The notes under the pieces: model-generated | Seen by the model: only the letters and a program-made list of their open reading frames with translations | What the model was told of the DNA's origin: nothing | The model's database searches: none | Shown here: one piece after another, positions 52,221-63,989 of the stretch | Position numbering within the stretch: position 1 is the stretch's first letter | Layout: each line of letters starts with the position of its first letter | Position numbers and translations under genes: made by a program | Assembly: GCA_951394405.1 (NCBI GenBank) | Contig: OX596334.1 | Span: forward strand, 2,170,001-2,234,000 | Length of the DNA stretch: 64,000 nt | Direction of reading: 5' to 3' | DNA from: Coprinellus micaceus | Taxonomy: Eukaryota; Basidiomycota; Agaricomycetes; Agaricales; Psathyrellaceae

Positions 52221-54197
52221 ATGGTGAATATCACTTACGATGAATGTAAGTCTCGAATGAAGGTAGTCAGAGTGTCGAGCTGCTTTCGCTAAGGTGCTGA
52301 CGCCCTTATCTCTTGCAGCCGGCTCAATCAGACTTCCTGAGGACGAGGCGGTGGTGTACAACCCGGGGGACGTTGCTTGGGTTCTCGCCTCCACCGCCCT
52401 CGTCTGGATAATGATCCCTGGGCTTGGCTACTTTTATTCAGGCCTGCTAAGGTCAGCATTGTGAAGATGTGTGCTTCAAACGGGACCGCTCACGATTCCG
52501 CAGGAGGAAGAACGCGCTCACCATGATTTACCTGAGCATGATAACGCTGGCCACTGTCTCTTTCCAAGTAGGTATCCTGAAAGCTTCAATCCACCTCCCA
52601 GGCCTCTGATTGAAGTTTACAAAAGTGGTTCTTCTGGGGCTTCTCTTTGACGTTCAGCGACGATGCGAGTTCCTTCATTGGCGATCTGAGTAAGTTGAAC
52701 ATTCGCTTGCGACGCAAGACTCCCGTGGCTTACGACTCCAACAGAGCATTTTGGCCTGAAAGGCGTCCTCGAACGTCCGTCCATTGGGAGCTCCAGAATC
52801 CCGTCAATCGTCTTTTGCGTCTTCCAGCTCATGTTTGCAGCAATCACGTACGTCTACGCATTTTCCCTGTCACCCTGGGTGCTAATTCGATGACTCCTAG
52901 CCCCATGATCGCTGTTGGCGCCTTCGCCGAGCGGGCACACCTGGGTCCGGTCGTCGTCTTCGTCTTTCTATGGTCGACCCTTGTCTACGATCCCATCGCC
53001 TGTTGGACCTGGAATTCCAACGGTTGGTCTTACGTCCTCGGGGGTCTGGACTTCGCTGGTGGAACCCCCGTACATGTCTCCTCCGGTACAGCAGCGCTTG
53101 CGATTTCCGTCTACCTGGGCAAGAGGCGCGGATATGGGACGGAGATGCTCGCTTACAAGCCACACAACACAAGTTATGTCGTATTAGGAACCGTTATGCT
53201 CTGGTTTGGGTGGTTCGGTGCGTGTATATCGCTTCTCGCGCGTCATTTGAGAGGAGATGCTGACAGTGGCGTTAGGCTTCAACGGCGGATCGGCGCTTGC
53301 AGCCAATCTTCGGGCAGCTCAGGCCTGCATTGTTACGAATCTCGCAGCGAGTGTCGGTGGTATGACTTGGATGTTCTGGGTATGTACATTTGCGCAACCT
53401 CCTCACATCATGAATTTGGTCAGGCTCATTCGGTACCCTGTGATAGGACTACCGCATCGAACGCAAGTGGTCCGCGGTTGGATTCTGTTCTGGGGCCATC
53501 GCTGGACTGGTAGCAATCACCCCGGGCTCTGGTTTCGTTGGCGCCCGTATGTGTCGACCATCGTCAGAAGGAAGTTGCCATGGAATACTCACCATAGCTT
53601 TTCCATAGCCGCTGCTGTCTTGTTCGGCTTCCTGGCCGGGACCCTTTGCAACTTTGCCACCCAGCTCAAGTTCCTCGCGGGATACGACGATGCTCTCGAT
53701 GTCAGTTCCCTCTTGTACGAGTCGTGTTTCAAGATATCTGACTCCCTCCCCTGTAGATCTTTGCCTCACATGCCATTGGCGGGATAGTCGGCAACCTTCT
53801 CACCGGGATCTTCGCACAAGCTAGCGTCGCAGGCTTCGATGGTTTCAGTGAGATTCCCGGCGGCTGGCTCGATCGACACTTCATCCAACTGGCGTACCAG
53901 CTCGCAGACTCCGTGGCGGGCATCGGGTACTCTTTCGTTGTCACTACCATCATCCTTTGGGTGATGCACTACATTCCCGGGCTGAGGCTGCGCGTTTCAG
54001 AGGAGACGGAGATTGTGGGTATCGATGAGATTGATATGGGCGAGTTTGCATATGATTATGTAGGAATCGAGCGAGAGCTGAGGCCTGGAGTGGCCGCTGG
54101 GTTCACCTCGCCAGAACCTGGGCCGCATGAGAGGAATATGGAGCAGAACTACCTGGAGGGCGTAGACAGCGAGAAGAGGAGCTCTGGAGGGCGTTAA
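52221..54197 (+). CDS. ammonium transporter, AMT/MEP family
   Basis: Ten exons: 52221..52245, 52319..52451, 52504..52567, 52626..52689, 52745..52847, 52901..53217, 53276..53379, 53447..53546, 53609..53700 and 53757..54197, giving 480 aa. About eleven membrane helices begin at residue 30. Family blocks: D-V-A-W-V-L-A-S-T-A-L-V, P-G-L-G-Y-F-Y-S-G-L, G-A-F-A-E-R, V-Y-D-P-I-A-C-W-T-W-N, F-G-W-F-G-F-N-G-G-S-A and I-T-P-G-S-G-F-V. Both pore histidines are present: H188 in P-V-H-V-S-S-G and H339 in F-A-S-H-A-I-G-G. The cytosolic tail carries the fungal Mep/Amt signature I-V-G-I-D-E-I-D-M-G-E-F-A-Y-D-Y. It imports ammonium across the plasma membrane. The twin-His pair is as in Mep2-type transceptors, but that role cannot be proved here. 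GATA sites upstream suggest nitrogen regulation. Confidence 0.95.
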
Positions 54198-55836
54198 AGC
54201 CTGTAGCCATTTAGCTTAGGGAAAGGGTTATTTATTTCACTCGCGCGTTATGCACCGCATTTCTGTATATTGCATGCTATCCTATTCGTTTCGTACTGTA
54301 TATATCATGCTTTGTGAATACACCTGTCTTTACTCGCCTCACCTATTCTCACAGCTCATATCCTGCGAGAGAACGCTCCCAGCGGGTGCAACTTCCCTCT
54401 TCGAAGCATTCGAGGTTACGGTATATTGGGCCTCCTCGGAATCGAAGAGTCATCTACTGTTTGCATATCGTTCAACTGGGAGTGTACACCCACTGGCGTA
54501 CACTGAGAACTTGTAGGTCAACAGAGAATCCGCCTCATCAAGTTATTTACCACAAGTTAGCCAGGGTGTTTGGGGGACCAGGACATAGCGAGGTCTCCCT
54601 TCATGTCGAGGCCGGACTAATCCTGTCCTGTTACTACCTCCCGCAGTTGTTCGTGAGGTACGCAGCGTGTGGAACACACAGAACATTGAATTCTGCCCAA
54701 AATCTGCCGAGGTAACATGGGATGTGATATTTCATAGATCTACGACTGGGATGGCCGCACCTCACAGTGGTATCCCCAGAGTTACGAGTCTTTGAGGTCA
54801 GGGGAGGTCTCAAGGGCGAGAACACCGACCACACCGAGAAATTCTTGGCGCTGAGCCCCACTCGACTGTCCAACCACTCCATGCTTTTGGTGTTAAAGAT
54901 CGCTGGCAGGGTGAGCCCCTTTGTTAGCCAAGACACCCATCCTAGAAATCACTTGCGTAGTGCGGCGCTTGTGCGTATCTCTGGCCAGTCGACATCGATT
55001 CACCGCACCTGTGAGCATAAATCTTCACATTCGAAGAACTTAGCGACTTCTGTAACGTCAAAATCAAGAATGATGCTCTTCTCCAGCGTCCAAGCAGTCA
55101 ACGTTGGTCCGAGCTTCCGCCTCTCGGCATTCCAGTGAGGGCGGAACAGAAGGCGAACAGAAGATGGAGAATCACTGTGGTCACGGCTTCATCAAGAAGC
55201 TATGAGATAGGTATGACATGAAGCTGCCTTCGACGAACTGGTTCATCATCCCAGTGTCGTACTCCCCAATCACATCCGTCAATCAAGCCTGAAGATCTCG
55301 GTTCTGCACCACGAATGACGGGGGGTGTACGGGCTTTGGCATGATACTTCAAGGCGTCTCCAACGATATCATCGAAAAGATGCTTGTCGAGCCGAAGAGT
55401 ACATGTGAGCCAGGAGAAGAGAGGAGCGAGCACGCTTCCGGTCGGTAGCTGCTCATGGAGTTCCGCAAGAAATGTTGATGAACAATTGAGAGCTCGCCAG
55501 AGGTTGGCCGACCGAAGGGAAATATACACTCACGAACTGGAAGCAGGAATCTGAGGTATCATGGAGCAGATCCGAGCAACGTCTCACGAAGGCGGCCCAG
55601 CGGGTAAAATATAACCCACCCAGCGACTCGGAATCGAACCCGCGAATCGTCGATTCTAGCGCCCAAGATCGAATAGGCGCTCAAGGTCACGATCCATGAT
55701 GGAATCAGATGAAAGTGCATTGGCACACTGGGTCAAATGAGTGACAAGGGTATACGGAACGGCACAATGCCCAGATCCACAGTAATCGGGGGATCGTAAC
55801 AGAAACGAGAGATATTAAGTGAGGACGCCACAGATC
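54198..55836. other. long convergent intergenic region
   Basis: 1.64 kb between two convergent genes. A minus-strand ORF 55529..55200 (109 codons, starting at GTG) contains S-L-R-S-A-N-L-W-R-A-L, which might be decayed coding sequence, but it has no family match I know. A B-box-like GGTTCGATTCC lies on the minus strand near 55630-55641 without a foldable tRNA around it. Nothing else is supported. Confidence 0.4.
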
Positions 55837-56604
55837 CTAGACAACCGGAAGGGTGAAGAGCTCTACATATGTGGGGCAGTCACCAGGCATATCGTCCGGG
55901 CCATTTAACTTGTATACGATCTGTAGGCAAAGAGTGGTCAGATGTCACTCTCAGTTAAGACCTAGCGGACAGCTCACATCTCTCTGGTTACCGCAGGCGT
56001 AGAAATCGGTGAGGTTGGTATTGAAGATCAGCTTTGCACCCAGCTGCGGGTCCTTGCGGTCAGAGAATAACCCGAAGGTATCGAATCGAGCACATGTATT
56101 AGCAGACAGTATCCTTGCCCGACCACTTCCCGGAATGCCGTCCTCGTCCTGGACAAACTTGAGCATACCAGAGGGCCCACACTCGCCAAAGTTGGGGGTC
56201 GTGGTATTGACGGGGTACAGTGAAGAAAGGTATGACGGGGAAGGCAGCGAGAAGTCAATGTAGGGGTGATAGAGAAGGGGAGATGTGCTTCCGCCAATGG
56301 GGTCCTGAGCGACAAGGGCGTTGTTGATGTAGTAAAGCATGGCGATTGGGCCGTCTCCAGTGAGCGTCCCGACAAGATGCTGCCCGGTTAGACGGAGCGG
56401 CTGATCATGAAATGGGACGTTGTATTTAGTGTATGTACCCCACTACCAATAAGAGAGAATTAAGCGTACTAAAAAGTTGTCGCCATTGGAGTCAAGCCCG
56501 ACGAGGATGAATACTGGGGTATCAGCGTTGGGAATCAGCGCCGAGGAAACGAGCTTCGGAATCGTGGCAAGTGCAGAGAGCAGGAATTTAGATGTGAAGC
56601 GCAT
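55837..56604 (-). CDS. small secreted protein, unknown
   Basis: Exons 56604..56470, 56400..55978 and 55920..55837 give 213 aa. A signal peptide of about 22 residues (M-R-F-T-S-K-F-L-L-S-A-L) is followed by a domain with T-P-V-F-I-L-V-G-L-D-S-N-G-D-N-F, P-L-R-L-T-G-Q-H-L-V, C-G-P-S-G-M-L-K-F-V-Q-D-E-D-G, A-R-F-D-T-F-G-L and F-Y-A-C-G-N-Q-R-D-I-V-Y-K-L. Two N-glycosylation sequons (N-T-T, N-L-T) and four Cys after the signal fit an extracellular fold. Fungal secreted proteins with this pattern are common but functionally uncharacterised; I assign none. Splicing of both introns (phase 0) is needed to reach the conserved C-terminus D-C-P-T-Y-V-E-L-F. Confidence 0.72.
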
Positions 56605-57035
56605 TCTTGTTCGAAGGACGGAATAATGCAAGGCGGGATTGCTGTCGAGGTGCTGTTGAGCAGGGCAACCCAGTCGAGATGATGGTTCAATACGTGAATT
56701 TGGGATGATATGGGTGGCTTATATTGGAGACCCTTTTCCACATCCCTGAAGCCAAATACGAAATGGGCCTTACAAAGAAAAGGAGCGGTTAGACGTGGAG
56801 ACAGTGTAGTAAGCCCCTTACGGGGGCTCACAATCTGCATTGAGGAGGCTCCAAGGACTCGACGAAACTGAAGTTGTCCTCCCATGAAGACTAACCCCCA
56901 TCGACGTCGCAGTCAAGCCCGCCAATGATCACAGGGGAAACGGTTCGATTTCAAACCTCTAAGTTGAATCACCCCCTGCCTTTCGTTTCATGGGCAGACA
57001 GGGACGCGAGATCACAGTCTCGTAACATAGACAAT
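56605..57035. other. intergenic between tandem minus-strand genes
   Basis: 431 bp: promoter of the secreted-protein gene, with a weak AATATAA near 56719-56725 on the minus strand, and the VPS9 gene 3' UTR. Confidence 0.4.
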
Positions 57036-60000
57036 CTACTCCTCAGAGAACCCACCAACAGACCTAACTCCCTCGACGATCCTCCTATAATCTCGCAATA
57101 GCTCCCCGATCTCTGACAACCTCAGATCTCCAGGATTGCAGTCAACAAACTTCTGGATTGGCGGTGCGAGCAGGAGCTGTGGTTGTCGTGCCGGAGATGA
57201 AGATGCTGCAGGTGAATGGTAAGGCCCTTGGATATGCGATGGCGGTAATGGCGAGGTTTGTAGTAGAGGAGAGGGTGACCTTGAGACAACGGGGCTGGTG
57301 GCTTGAGGTGCCATAGGGAGTTGGAGAAGTAGCGAGCTGGTCGAAGCGTTGTTCATGTTGCGGAGGTCTTGAGAACTAGAAGCGCCCTAAGCAACACGGG
57401 TTAATGTCTGTCGAACTCAAAAGACCGGAGGATGAGCGTACCTTCAAGCTCGACGCCAAACCTGATACCTTGGCCAGACGATCCGAGAGACTCTTTCGTG
57501 CACTTGCGCTCGTCCCCGCCACGGCTGTCATGGGGGCACCATTGCTGGGTATCGGCGCCGCGTTCTGCGAGTCGGAACGATAATCCTCATCTCCTTTGCC
57601 CTTCGCTCTACCCTTCTTCTTCCGACCCCTTCTCGAAGACTCAGCCAACATACTCTCAAAGCTCTTGATGCTTCGGGCATCGGCTCCAGCCCCCCTCGGA
57701 TCCTCATCATCTCCGCTTTCACCCTTATCGTCATCACTATCACCTTCCTCGCTATCCTCACTGTCGTCCTCACTATCACTGGTGGTCGTCAGGCTCTCGC
57801 TTTCACTCGTTTCCCCCTCGGCTCCAACCCTGACCCTCAAGCTACCTTTACTCCTGTTACTCCGCAAAGACCTTGCTCTCGAGCTCGGCCTACTTACGTC
57901 GACGAGCTGCTGACCCTCCTCTCCGGCGCCATCGGCCCTCGAATTGGCTCTGCTTCTCTGAATAGTGGGCAACGCAGCAGCAAGGTTCGCGATCGAGAAG
58001 CCACCCCCACCTCCTGAGGAGTCAGACCTTCGCAGCAGCCCGAACCCAGCGCGTGGCGATGAAGCTGAAGATTTCCATGAACTGGGTAAGCCCGCAGTGC
58101 CCACTGCATCGCCAGGAGTAGGCGGCCTTGACCCCCCTGCCTGACTAGCGCTGTTAGCCTGTTGGTTCGGAAGGAAGGATCGGAGAATCCCGAATGAAGA
58201 GTCGACGACCCCGGTGATGACTTTGTTTGCACTATCTGCGATCGCATCAACCTGTTGTTCCATTCTTCCCCGCAGACCAACCGCCTCTGAGCCAGGCGTG
58301 CCAGGAGCCAAGGGCGTTTCCGACGTGACTGGGCTGCGGCCTAGGGGAATGGGCGTCAAATCGGCGGTGGCCACACGACCAGTTTCGCCCAGTCCGAGAG
58401 ATTCGAGGTCAACATTCTCCAGGAATTCTGCGACTGCCATAAGGTTGATCAGACAATAGCTTTCCTCTCCCGCCAACGCGCGATTCCTGAATCGTTGGGT
58501 ATAAAGTAGGTTCGAAAGGAGTCGAGGTGGGTTAGCTTTGGCTACGGAGAATATGAGCATGGGCAGGAGTATGTCGCCCGATACTGGCGTCGGTGTTGGT
58601 GGCTTCCTGGGCTTGGTTAAGGAGATATCTGATAGATCGAGAGCGCTTGGTCTATGGTGGAGTCTGGAATGCTCAACAGCAACATCGGGTGTCGAAGCGG
58701 AGCTAGGATCGGAAGGTCCGGTGTTGGGAGGTGGTCTGGTTGGTGGCAGATTGGTGGTTGGAATTTGGAGGGGCGAGGGGGGCTGGGATTCCCCAGGGTC
58801 TACGTTCTGCAAACCCACAAGAGGAGCAGGCTTAGGGTTTTTTGCCCCTTTGCCATCCATCTCCGGACGTGCGTCATCCGCGGTCATGGCCTGAAGCTTG
58901 GGCTCGGGGTTCGTCGGTCTGGCGGTAAGGAGATTATCCCCACCGTCCACGACTGGTACTTCCACCTCGTTGGTGTCTCCCTCCCCTTTGAGCCTAATCG
59001 GGGGCAGCCGCGAGAGGCCGTCTACAAGCGTGGATAAACCAGTAAGAAGGGGGTATACGAATTAGTGATCACATACCGACGACAACTTTATGGGCTGCAA
59101 CGAGAATGGCAGCCTTATCTGCTGGGCATCTACATGGATCAAGCTGGCTAAGCACTGCAACGCCATTAGATTATCTTGAAGGGTGGTGGGCGGAATCTAC
59201 TCACTCTCTCCACAAGCATTTACGACCACTTCGACATCAGGCCCGTTATCTCCGACCAGGACGTCGAGATGTCCAAGGGTAAGGTCAAGCATGTTCAAAG
59301 CGGCGATTCGGCTTGTGAGCGCTTCATCGTGAGAGGCATCGTCTGTGGTTGGCTGCATGAACAACCTGGGGCCAAATCCGAGTGAGCGAGAAATAGACCC
59401 AGATAGCACGACCCGTACCTTTCGTAAAACAACGAGCACACCACCCTCTCTACCAGTTCCATGACCTCTCGCACCCTGCCATCGAGCTCCTCTGCCTCCT
59501 TCTCTCCCTTCTCTCCGTCTGTCTCTCCCTCGATACTTGACCGCCGTTTAGCTGACGAGCTCCGTAGATCCTCTTCTAGCACACCCAGGAATTCCTGTAC
59601 TCTGTCTGCGGCATCATCCGAGCTCTCTTCGAGAACGTTGATCTGGTATGCTCGCTCCCCTCCGTGATGGTCACTGCTCCCCCTTTTCGAGCCCCTCACA
59701 CGCACAAAGGGCATCCATTCTGTCGTCAAGTCTACAACTCTGTCGACGACCCAATTGGGAGTGGATCCCAGCAATAGGCCCTTGATCTCTGCCCTCAGCC
59801 CTTTGTTGATCTCCTTCGCCACTTCGTTCCGCACAATCTTGCGATCTATGGTGTAGGCAAGTGCATCCACTGGGTTGCCCGGGTCGGTAGAGGAATCGAA
59901 ACTCCTTATTGAAGCGGGAGGGGATGCCGGTGTAAGATTAACGTTGCTGGTTGTCGGCGTCCCTTTCGATGACGAACCGCCAAAGAGAGAGGCAAATGGG

Positions 60001-60951
60001 TTGGGTATTCGAGAGGCAGTGGAGCTCCCCGACGCGGTACGCCCTGGTCGGGGTGGGAGTGGTGGCTTTTGGATTGAAGACGCTTGAGCCCGCGGTGGCA
60101 GGGGTAGATTCGCACATTCGGACTGTACAACAAACTTGGGGTACGGAAGCTGTTCAGATATTGCAGGCAAAGGGGGGAGTAGGGTGAAGGCGGCTGAGCG
60201 TGACATGGGGGAGAGTAGATCTTGGAAAAGCTTGGATGTGGGTGGTAGCGTGGATCGTAGTGTGATACTGTCCTGAGCCAACGCGCCTCGTAGCCCCGAA
60301 GAAGTAACGATGGACCCACTGTCTACAACGACAATATGGTCCCGTATAAATTCTAGTGTAAATCGCTCGTTCGATTGCTGCTCTAGAGGCAGGAGTAAAG
60401 TGGCCTAACCCAGTCCGTGAGCCAATACGCCAGCACCAACTCTATACTGTGCGCACCTTGCCTGAGGTAAGGAGCCCCCAAATCTCACTCCACTCTTCTC
60501 CTTCATTGAACCCAACGAGCTTTTCGAGGATACCCCAACCGACCGTACTCGTATCCAAGCCCAGGTTCTGCGCGGCGGCCTTGAGGTGCATCAACTGCAG
60601 CTTTGTCGTCGCATTCCCTGGGTTCAAAGGGGATGGGGGTGGATGGACAATCGTCCCTGTTGTCGTCGCTGCGGCTGCTACACGTTGCCTTGGGGTATAA
60701 GGCAGGTATTTAGGTGCTCCGTTGGCACTATCGCTACTTGGTGGCGAGGTTGTGGATCCGGGTCCAGGAGACAGCAATGGGTGGGCATCGTGAACAGAGG
60801 CTTGTTGGACGCGAGCACCAGAGGAACGTCCGATGGATGTCGCGGGGAACGAGCGATCTCGCTGCGTATTCATTATGGGACGATGATGGCCTCCGGGAAA
60901 AGGGGCGACAACAACTCCGACTTGTGCCCAGTTACCATCACCAGCGCTCAT
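57036..60951 (-). CDS. VPS9-domain Rab5-type GEF
   Basis: Exons 60951..60457, 60404..59419, 59365..59205, 59154..59077, 59021..57442 and 57386..57036 give 1216 aa. The N-terminal 340 residues are mostly disordered with a Pro-rich P-L-P-P-R-P. A helical bundle begins near 360 (R-K-I-V-R-N-E-V-A-K-E-I-N). The VPS9 domain comes in two parts: about 530-590 (C-G-E-M-L-S-Q-L-D-P-C and D-K-A-A-I-L-V-A-A-H-K) and about 723-785 (D-I-L-L-P-M-L-I-F-S-V-A-K-A-N-P-P-R-L and E-E-S-Y-C-L-I-N-L). They are separated by a Pro/Ser/Thr-rich insertion of about 130 residues. The D and P residues typical of the catalytic helix (D-x-L-L-P) are kept. Such proteins activate Rab5/Vps21 on endosomes. A long acidic Ser/Asp/Glu tract and a K/R-rich block lie near 985-1060. 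Confidence 0.85.
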
Positions 60952-62957
60952 CGTATTCAAAAGCCACAACCATGACTATCGACGAGCAACCTCCTTTACA
61001 ACATTTGAATTCGACGTATGCCATCCACTTCCATCCGCGATATCTCGCTTACGAGCTACTTTTGTGGAGGACCATCATCCGAGCTTCTCGGATTACTGCG
61101 TTCTCTTTATTTCGATGCCCTCCCAGCTGCAGTTGGGAAGTCGGACCCGCCGCCAGAGGTGCAGCCTGCAAGCGACCTGACGCATTTTAGTTGACCTCCG
61201 GACTTTCAGGTCGGCGTACGTTCCGCGAAGCACCCGGTGCAAGATCTTCCTCCCAGATCGCCCAGGAGAAACAGGGGCTACTACTGGACTGGCGGAAGGA
61301 CGCGTCCGATGATAATTTTGACGGCATCTCCTCTGGGCTGCTGGCATCACTCGCCCCGTTATCCACACTCCAATGTTGAGACTATGCGTCTTAGCATGTT
61401 AGACGCTGCGTAATATATGTCTGCGACCCGGCAACTTGAACAAGGGTGGGGCTTCCACTGCGCGATCTGTGTGTGTGCCCTCTATTCTCCCGAATCCCCC
61501 CAACCTGCCATGGCTGTAGCTCTCGCGCTAATTTACCCACCCAATTCGTCTATCAAACTAGAACCCTGCCTCCGACCCCACGATGACCCAGTTGCCCCTT
61601 TGAAGGATAAATTTCTGACGAATGGGAAGCCACTGACATGCATCCTGCACGTTGGCCAGTCAGAGAACTGTCCCAGAAAGGTCGCTCGGTGACGACTTCG
61701 AACCCAACACCCCAATTCGAGCTATGGACCCTGATATTGAACGTTGAGCCTTAACACATACGATTCCACCCAAAGTTGGTTCTTGCTTTGTACCGCTGAG
61801 CCTCCTGCTGCTGAGTAGGCCAAGGCAGCTTCAGCATATATATATATATATGCTCGACAGGTCAACGCTTGCACCGCAGACCTACCTCATCACTGACCTA
61901 TAAGACTTTCTAAGTGCGGTGATTCTCAGCGATGGGCGAGTGAGTCTATTACGGTGGGCTGATGCTGCGAGGGACATCATGGGAGCAACGTAAACGCCGC
62001 CGGGAACAGTGTGTTCTCATTTAACTGAACCGGGAACAACCCCAGCCAACGGTCGTCTGCAGGCTCCAATGCTCAACAGCGCCCGCCCCTTGTGGTAGAC
62101 AGCTCAAACGTTGCCTATCCCTTGGCGCCCGGATCCAGGCCCAGGAGTTGTGAATGGGGTGCAGGGCCCAGTTCTTCTTCATCGTCACACACGCCAGACT
62201 GGTGGTATATTAAAGAACGCCAGCGTACTAGTAATAGCGCACTTGATCGAACCCGGAGTCACAAACGGTACCTGCCCGGCAGATGGGTCAATAGTACGAG
62301 CCACGAGAACGGATGCGCGGTGGGCGATCGCGAATTGGCGAAATGAGGGATGCCAACTTCATACATAATATTATTTTAGTATTTACTCGTAACCAGTCAC
62401 TAATCACGCGGTAAAATGGCGTTTACCGCCCACTTGGCCCATGATATTCGTTGATTGCGACAGCAAGGACGTCCAATGTGACCCCCAGGCGTAAGCGCCG
62501 GCACGGGCGCTTATGATCTAACCGGCGCCGAAAATCGCTTGCGGCACCGTCACGTTGGTTGAGGCTGGTGGTAAAATGGGTACTTCAATTGAATACAACT
62601 GTATGGGTACTTATTGTTGGAGCACTCTTGCGTTTCCGATAGAATAGGCGTTCGGCGATACCTCGAGGCCGGTGAAACACAGCTAGGACGTGAGTTGCGA
62701 CAACATTCTGGGGTCGCGCATTCAAATCACTAAACCCAGTCGATATTTGTATGGTAGGACCTCAAAGGGACCCGTTGTACACCTTTTCCGCGTGGCCTTC
62801 GACCCACGTTCCTGTTCAAATACTGAGTGGCCTTCGACGTGCTCGTCCTTCCCCCAACTCAAATACCCAATGATCAAGTATAGCACTCTCAGTAAGAGGT
62901 CGGCCCCGTCTTCTATTGGTGCAGTCACACATGCTAACTGGGGGTCACGACAATCAG
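60952..62957. other. long intergenic region, including unplaced 5' exons
   Basis: 2 kb upstream of two divergent genes. The 5' exons of the membrane protein at 62958 should lie in the right half but I could not place them: candidate exons near 62070-62350 and 62690-62890 do not splice in phase. A 22-bp A/T palindrome is at 61833-61854. Imperfect inverted GC-rich repeats occur at about 62490-62560. Confidence 0.4.
61833..61854. repeat. (TA)n palindrome
   Basis: AGCA-(TA)7-TGCT-type palindrome; a perfect inverted repeat with an uninterrupted TA core, able to form a hairpin. Confidence 0.8.
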
Positions 62958-63428
62958 AGCCGCGGTCAAACACGATGGAGGAGCTGCCGCGGGAGGAGGG
63001 CCTATCAGTCAAGCCACACTGGTCGGAATCGCTATCATCGCTTGCAGCCTCTTCGCCATCGCGATATTCTTTACTGTATGGAAGTTAAGGAAGATGCGGT
63101 CAGCGAAAAGGAGAGATGGGGGAGAGAGACCTGGTGCGTCGTTTTTTTTTGTACTGAACCTACAATTGGGCTCAATTATACGGCGATTTTCAAAGGCCCC
63201 AACGGGCGGTTAGTCGTTGTCACGCCGGGAAGATGTGGGAATGCACCGAAAACGAGTGTCGAGGCTCTCCCCCCATACACGGAGAAAAGCTACCGCAACG
63301 AAAGGGTGGACGATGGTGATAGGAAAGCTGCGCTGACGGATGATCCTGCACGACAAGCAAGGAGTGATCCCCCTGAACCCTATCACCGACCGCCCCCGTA
63401 CCCTCCTCCTCCGGTATTTCTGACTTAG
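62958..63428 (+). CDS. single-pass membrane protein with PPxY motifs (3' exons only)
   Basis: Two exons are supported: 62958..63133 and 63196..63428; upstream exons are missing from my model. The first encodes a Gly/Ala spacer and one membrane helix (T-L-V-G-I-A-I-I-A-C-S-L-F-A-I-A-I-F-F) followed at once by a basic stop-transfer, W-K-L-R-K-M-R-S-A-K-R-R. The second encodes a cytosolic tail with L-P-P-Y-T and R-P-P-P-Y-P-P-P-P, both matching PPxY. Its layout is that of mushroom single-pass surface proteins with an extracellular Ser/Thr-rich or beta domain. PPxY motifs bind WW domains of Rsp5/Nedd4 ligases, so ubiquitin-driven endocytosis is a reasonable inference. The acceptor of the last exon could instead be 15 nt downstream (63211) in the same frame. 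Confidence 0.55.
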   Translation, partial: SRGQTRWRSCRGRRAYQSSHTGRNRYHRLQPLRHRDILYCMEVKEDAVSEKERWGRETWCVVFFCTEPTIGLNYTAIFKGPNGRLVVVTPGRCGNAPKTSVEALPPYTEKSYRNERVDDGDRKAALTDDPARQARSDPPEPYHRPPPYPPPPVFLT

Positions 63429-63512
63429 TACACGCGAGATCATATTTATCATGAGACGCTCGATATACACATCGCGGGAAGCTCCCATAACTCCAGTACT
63501 CGTCACCTAAGT

Positions 63513-63989
63513 TCAGAGCGCCACCCCCTTCCTCTTTCTCATCAACACCCGTGCATTCGAATTCGGCATGTTGAAAGCATTGAGCCACAAATTCTTGGGC
63601 CTCTTGCCATCCGGAGACTCCAACTTCAAATCGTAATGGATCAAAAAGTAGGCCACGAGGAGTTTCATCTCCTGCGCCGCGAAGAATCTTCCGGGGCAAG
63701 CGTGTTTCCCATACCCAAAGGTGAGCGTGTGCAGTGTGCTTGTCGGTAGTTGAATCCTCTTTCCCGTTTCCTCCTCGAGCCTGATGAATCGGTATGGGTC
63801 GAATTCCAAAGCGTTGTCGCCGAATACTTCCTTGTCAAACTGAGCGTCGACAGCATTCGTACCGAGCATGGTGCCCTTCGGAAGGAAGACGCCTGAGAGG
63901 GTGCAATCCACCATGACCATCCGTTGACCGGAAACTGGTGACCTTTCAGCGACGGATTTCATATCAAAGGGTGCCATACGTACGGACGC
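63513..63989 (-). CDS. cytochrome P450, C-terminal exon
   Basis: One exon of 159 codons, opened by a T-T-A-G acceptor at 63993..63990; the 5' exons lie beyond the window. It contains the Cys ligand loop F-G-Y-G-K-H-A-C-P-G-R-F-F-A (heme-binding), the preceding P-Y-R-F segment of the meander, and E-M-K-L-L-V-A-Y-F-L-I in helix L. V-D-C-T-L-S-G-V-F-L-P-K-G-T-M-L is the usual beta-1/4 strand pair. The A-C-P-G-R-F-F-A-x-x-E form resembles the ent-kaurene-oxidase-like/CYP5150 type of basidiomycete P450s. Substrate unknown. It converges with the membrane-protein gene, stops 84 bp apart. The exon looks intact; only the truncation by the window edge is certain. Confidence 0.88.
   Translation of the reverse strand, partial: ASVRMAPFDMKSVAERSPVSGQRMVMVDCTLSGVFLPKGTMLGTNAVDAQFDKEVFGDNALEFDPYRFIRLEEETGKRIQLPTSTLHTLTFGYGKHACPGRFFAAQEMKLLVAYFLIHYDLKLESPDGKRPKNLWLNAFNMPNSNARVLMRKRKGVAL

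Noticed and set aside
55610..55680. tRNA gene on the minus strand, suggested by GGTTCGATTCC
   Set aside because: Only two of five T-stem pairs can form, no A box or acceptor stem is found, and the upstream part folds into an unrelated hairpin.
61833..61854. Functional TATA element or terminator
   Set aside because: It is a simple TA-repeat palindrome with no gene start or end at a suitable distance.
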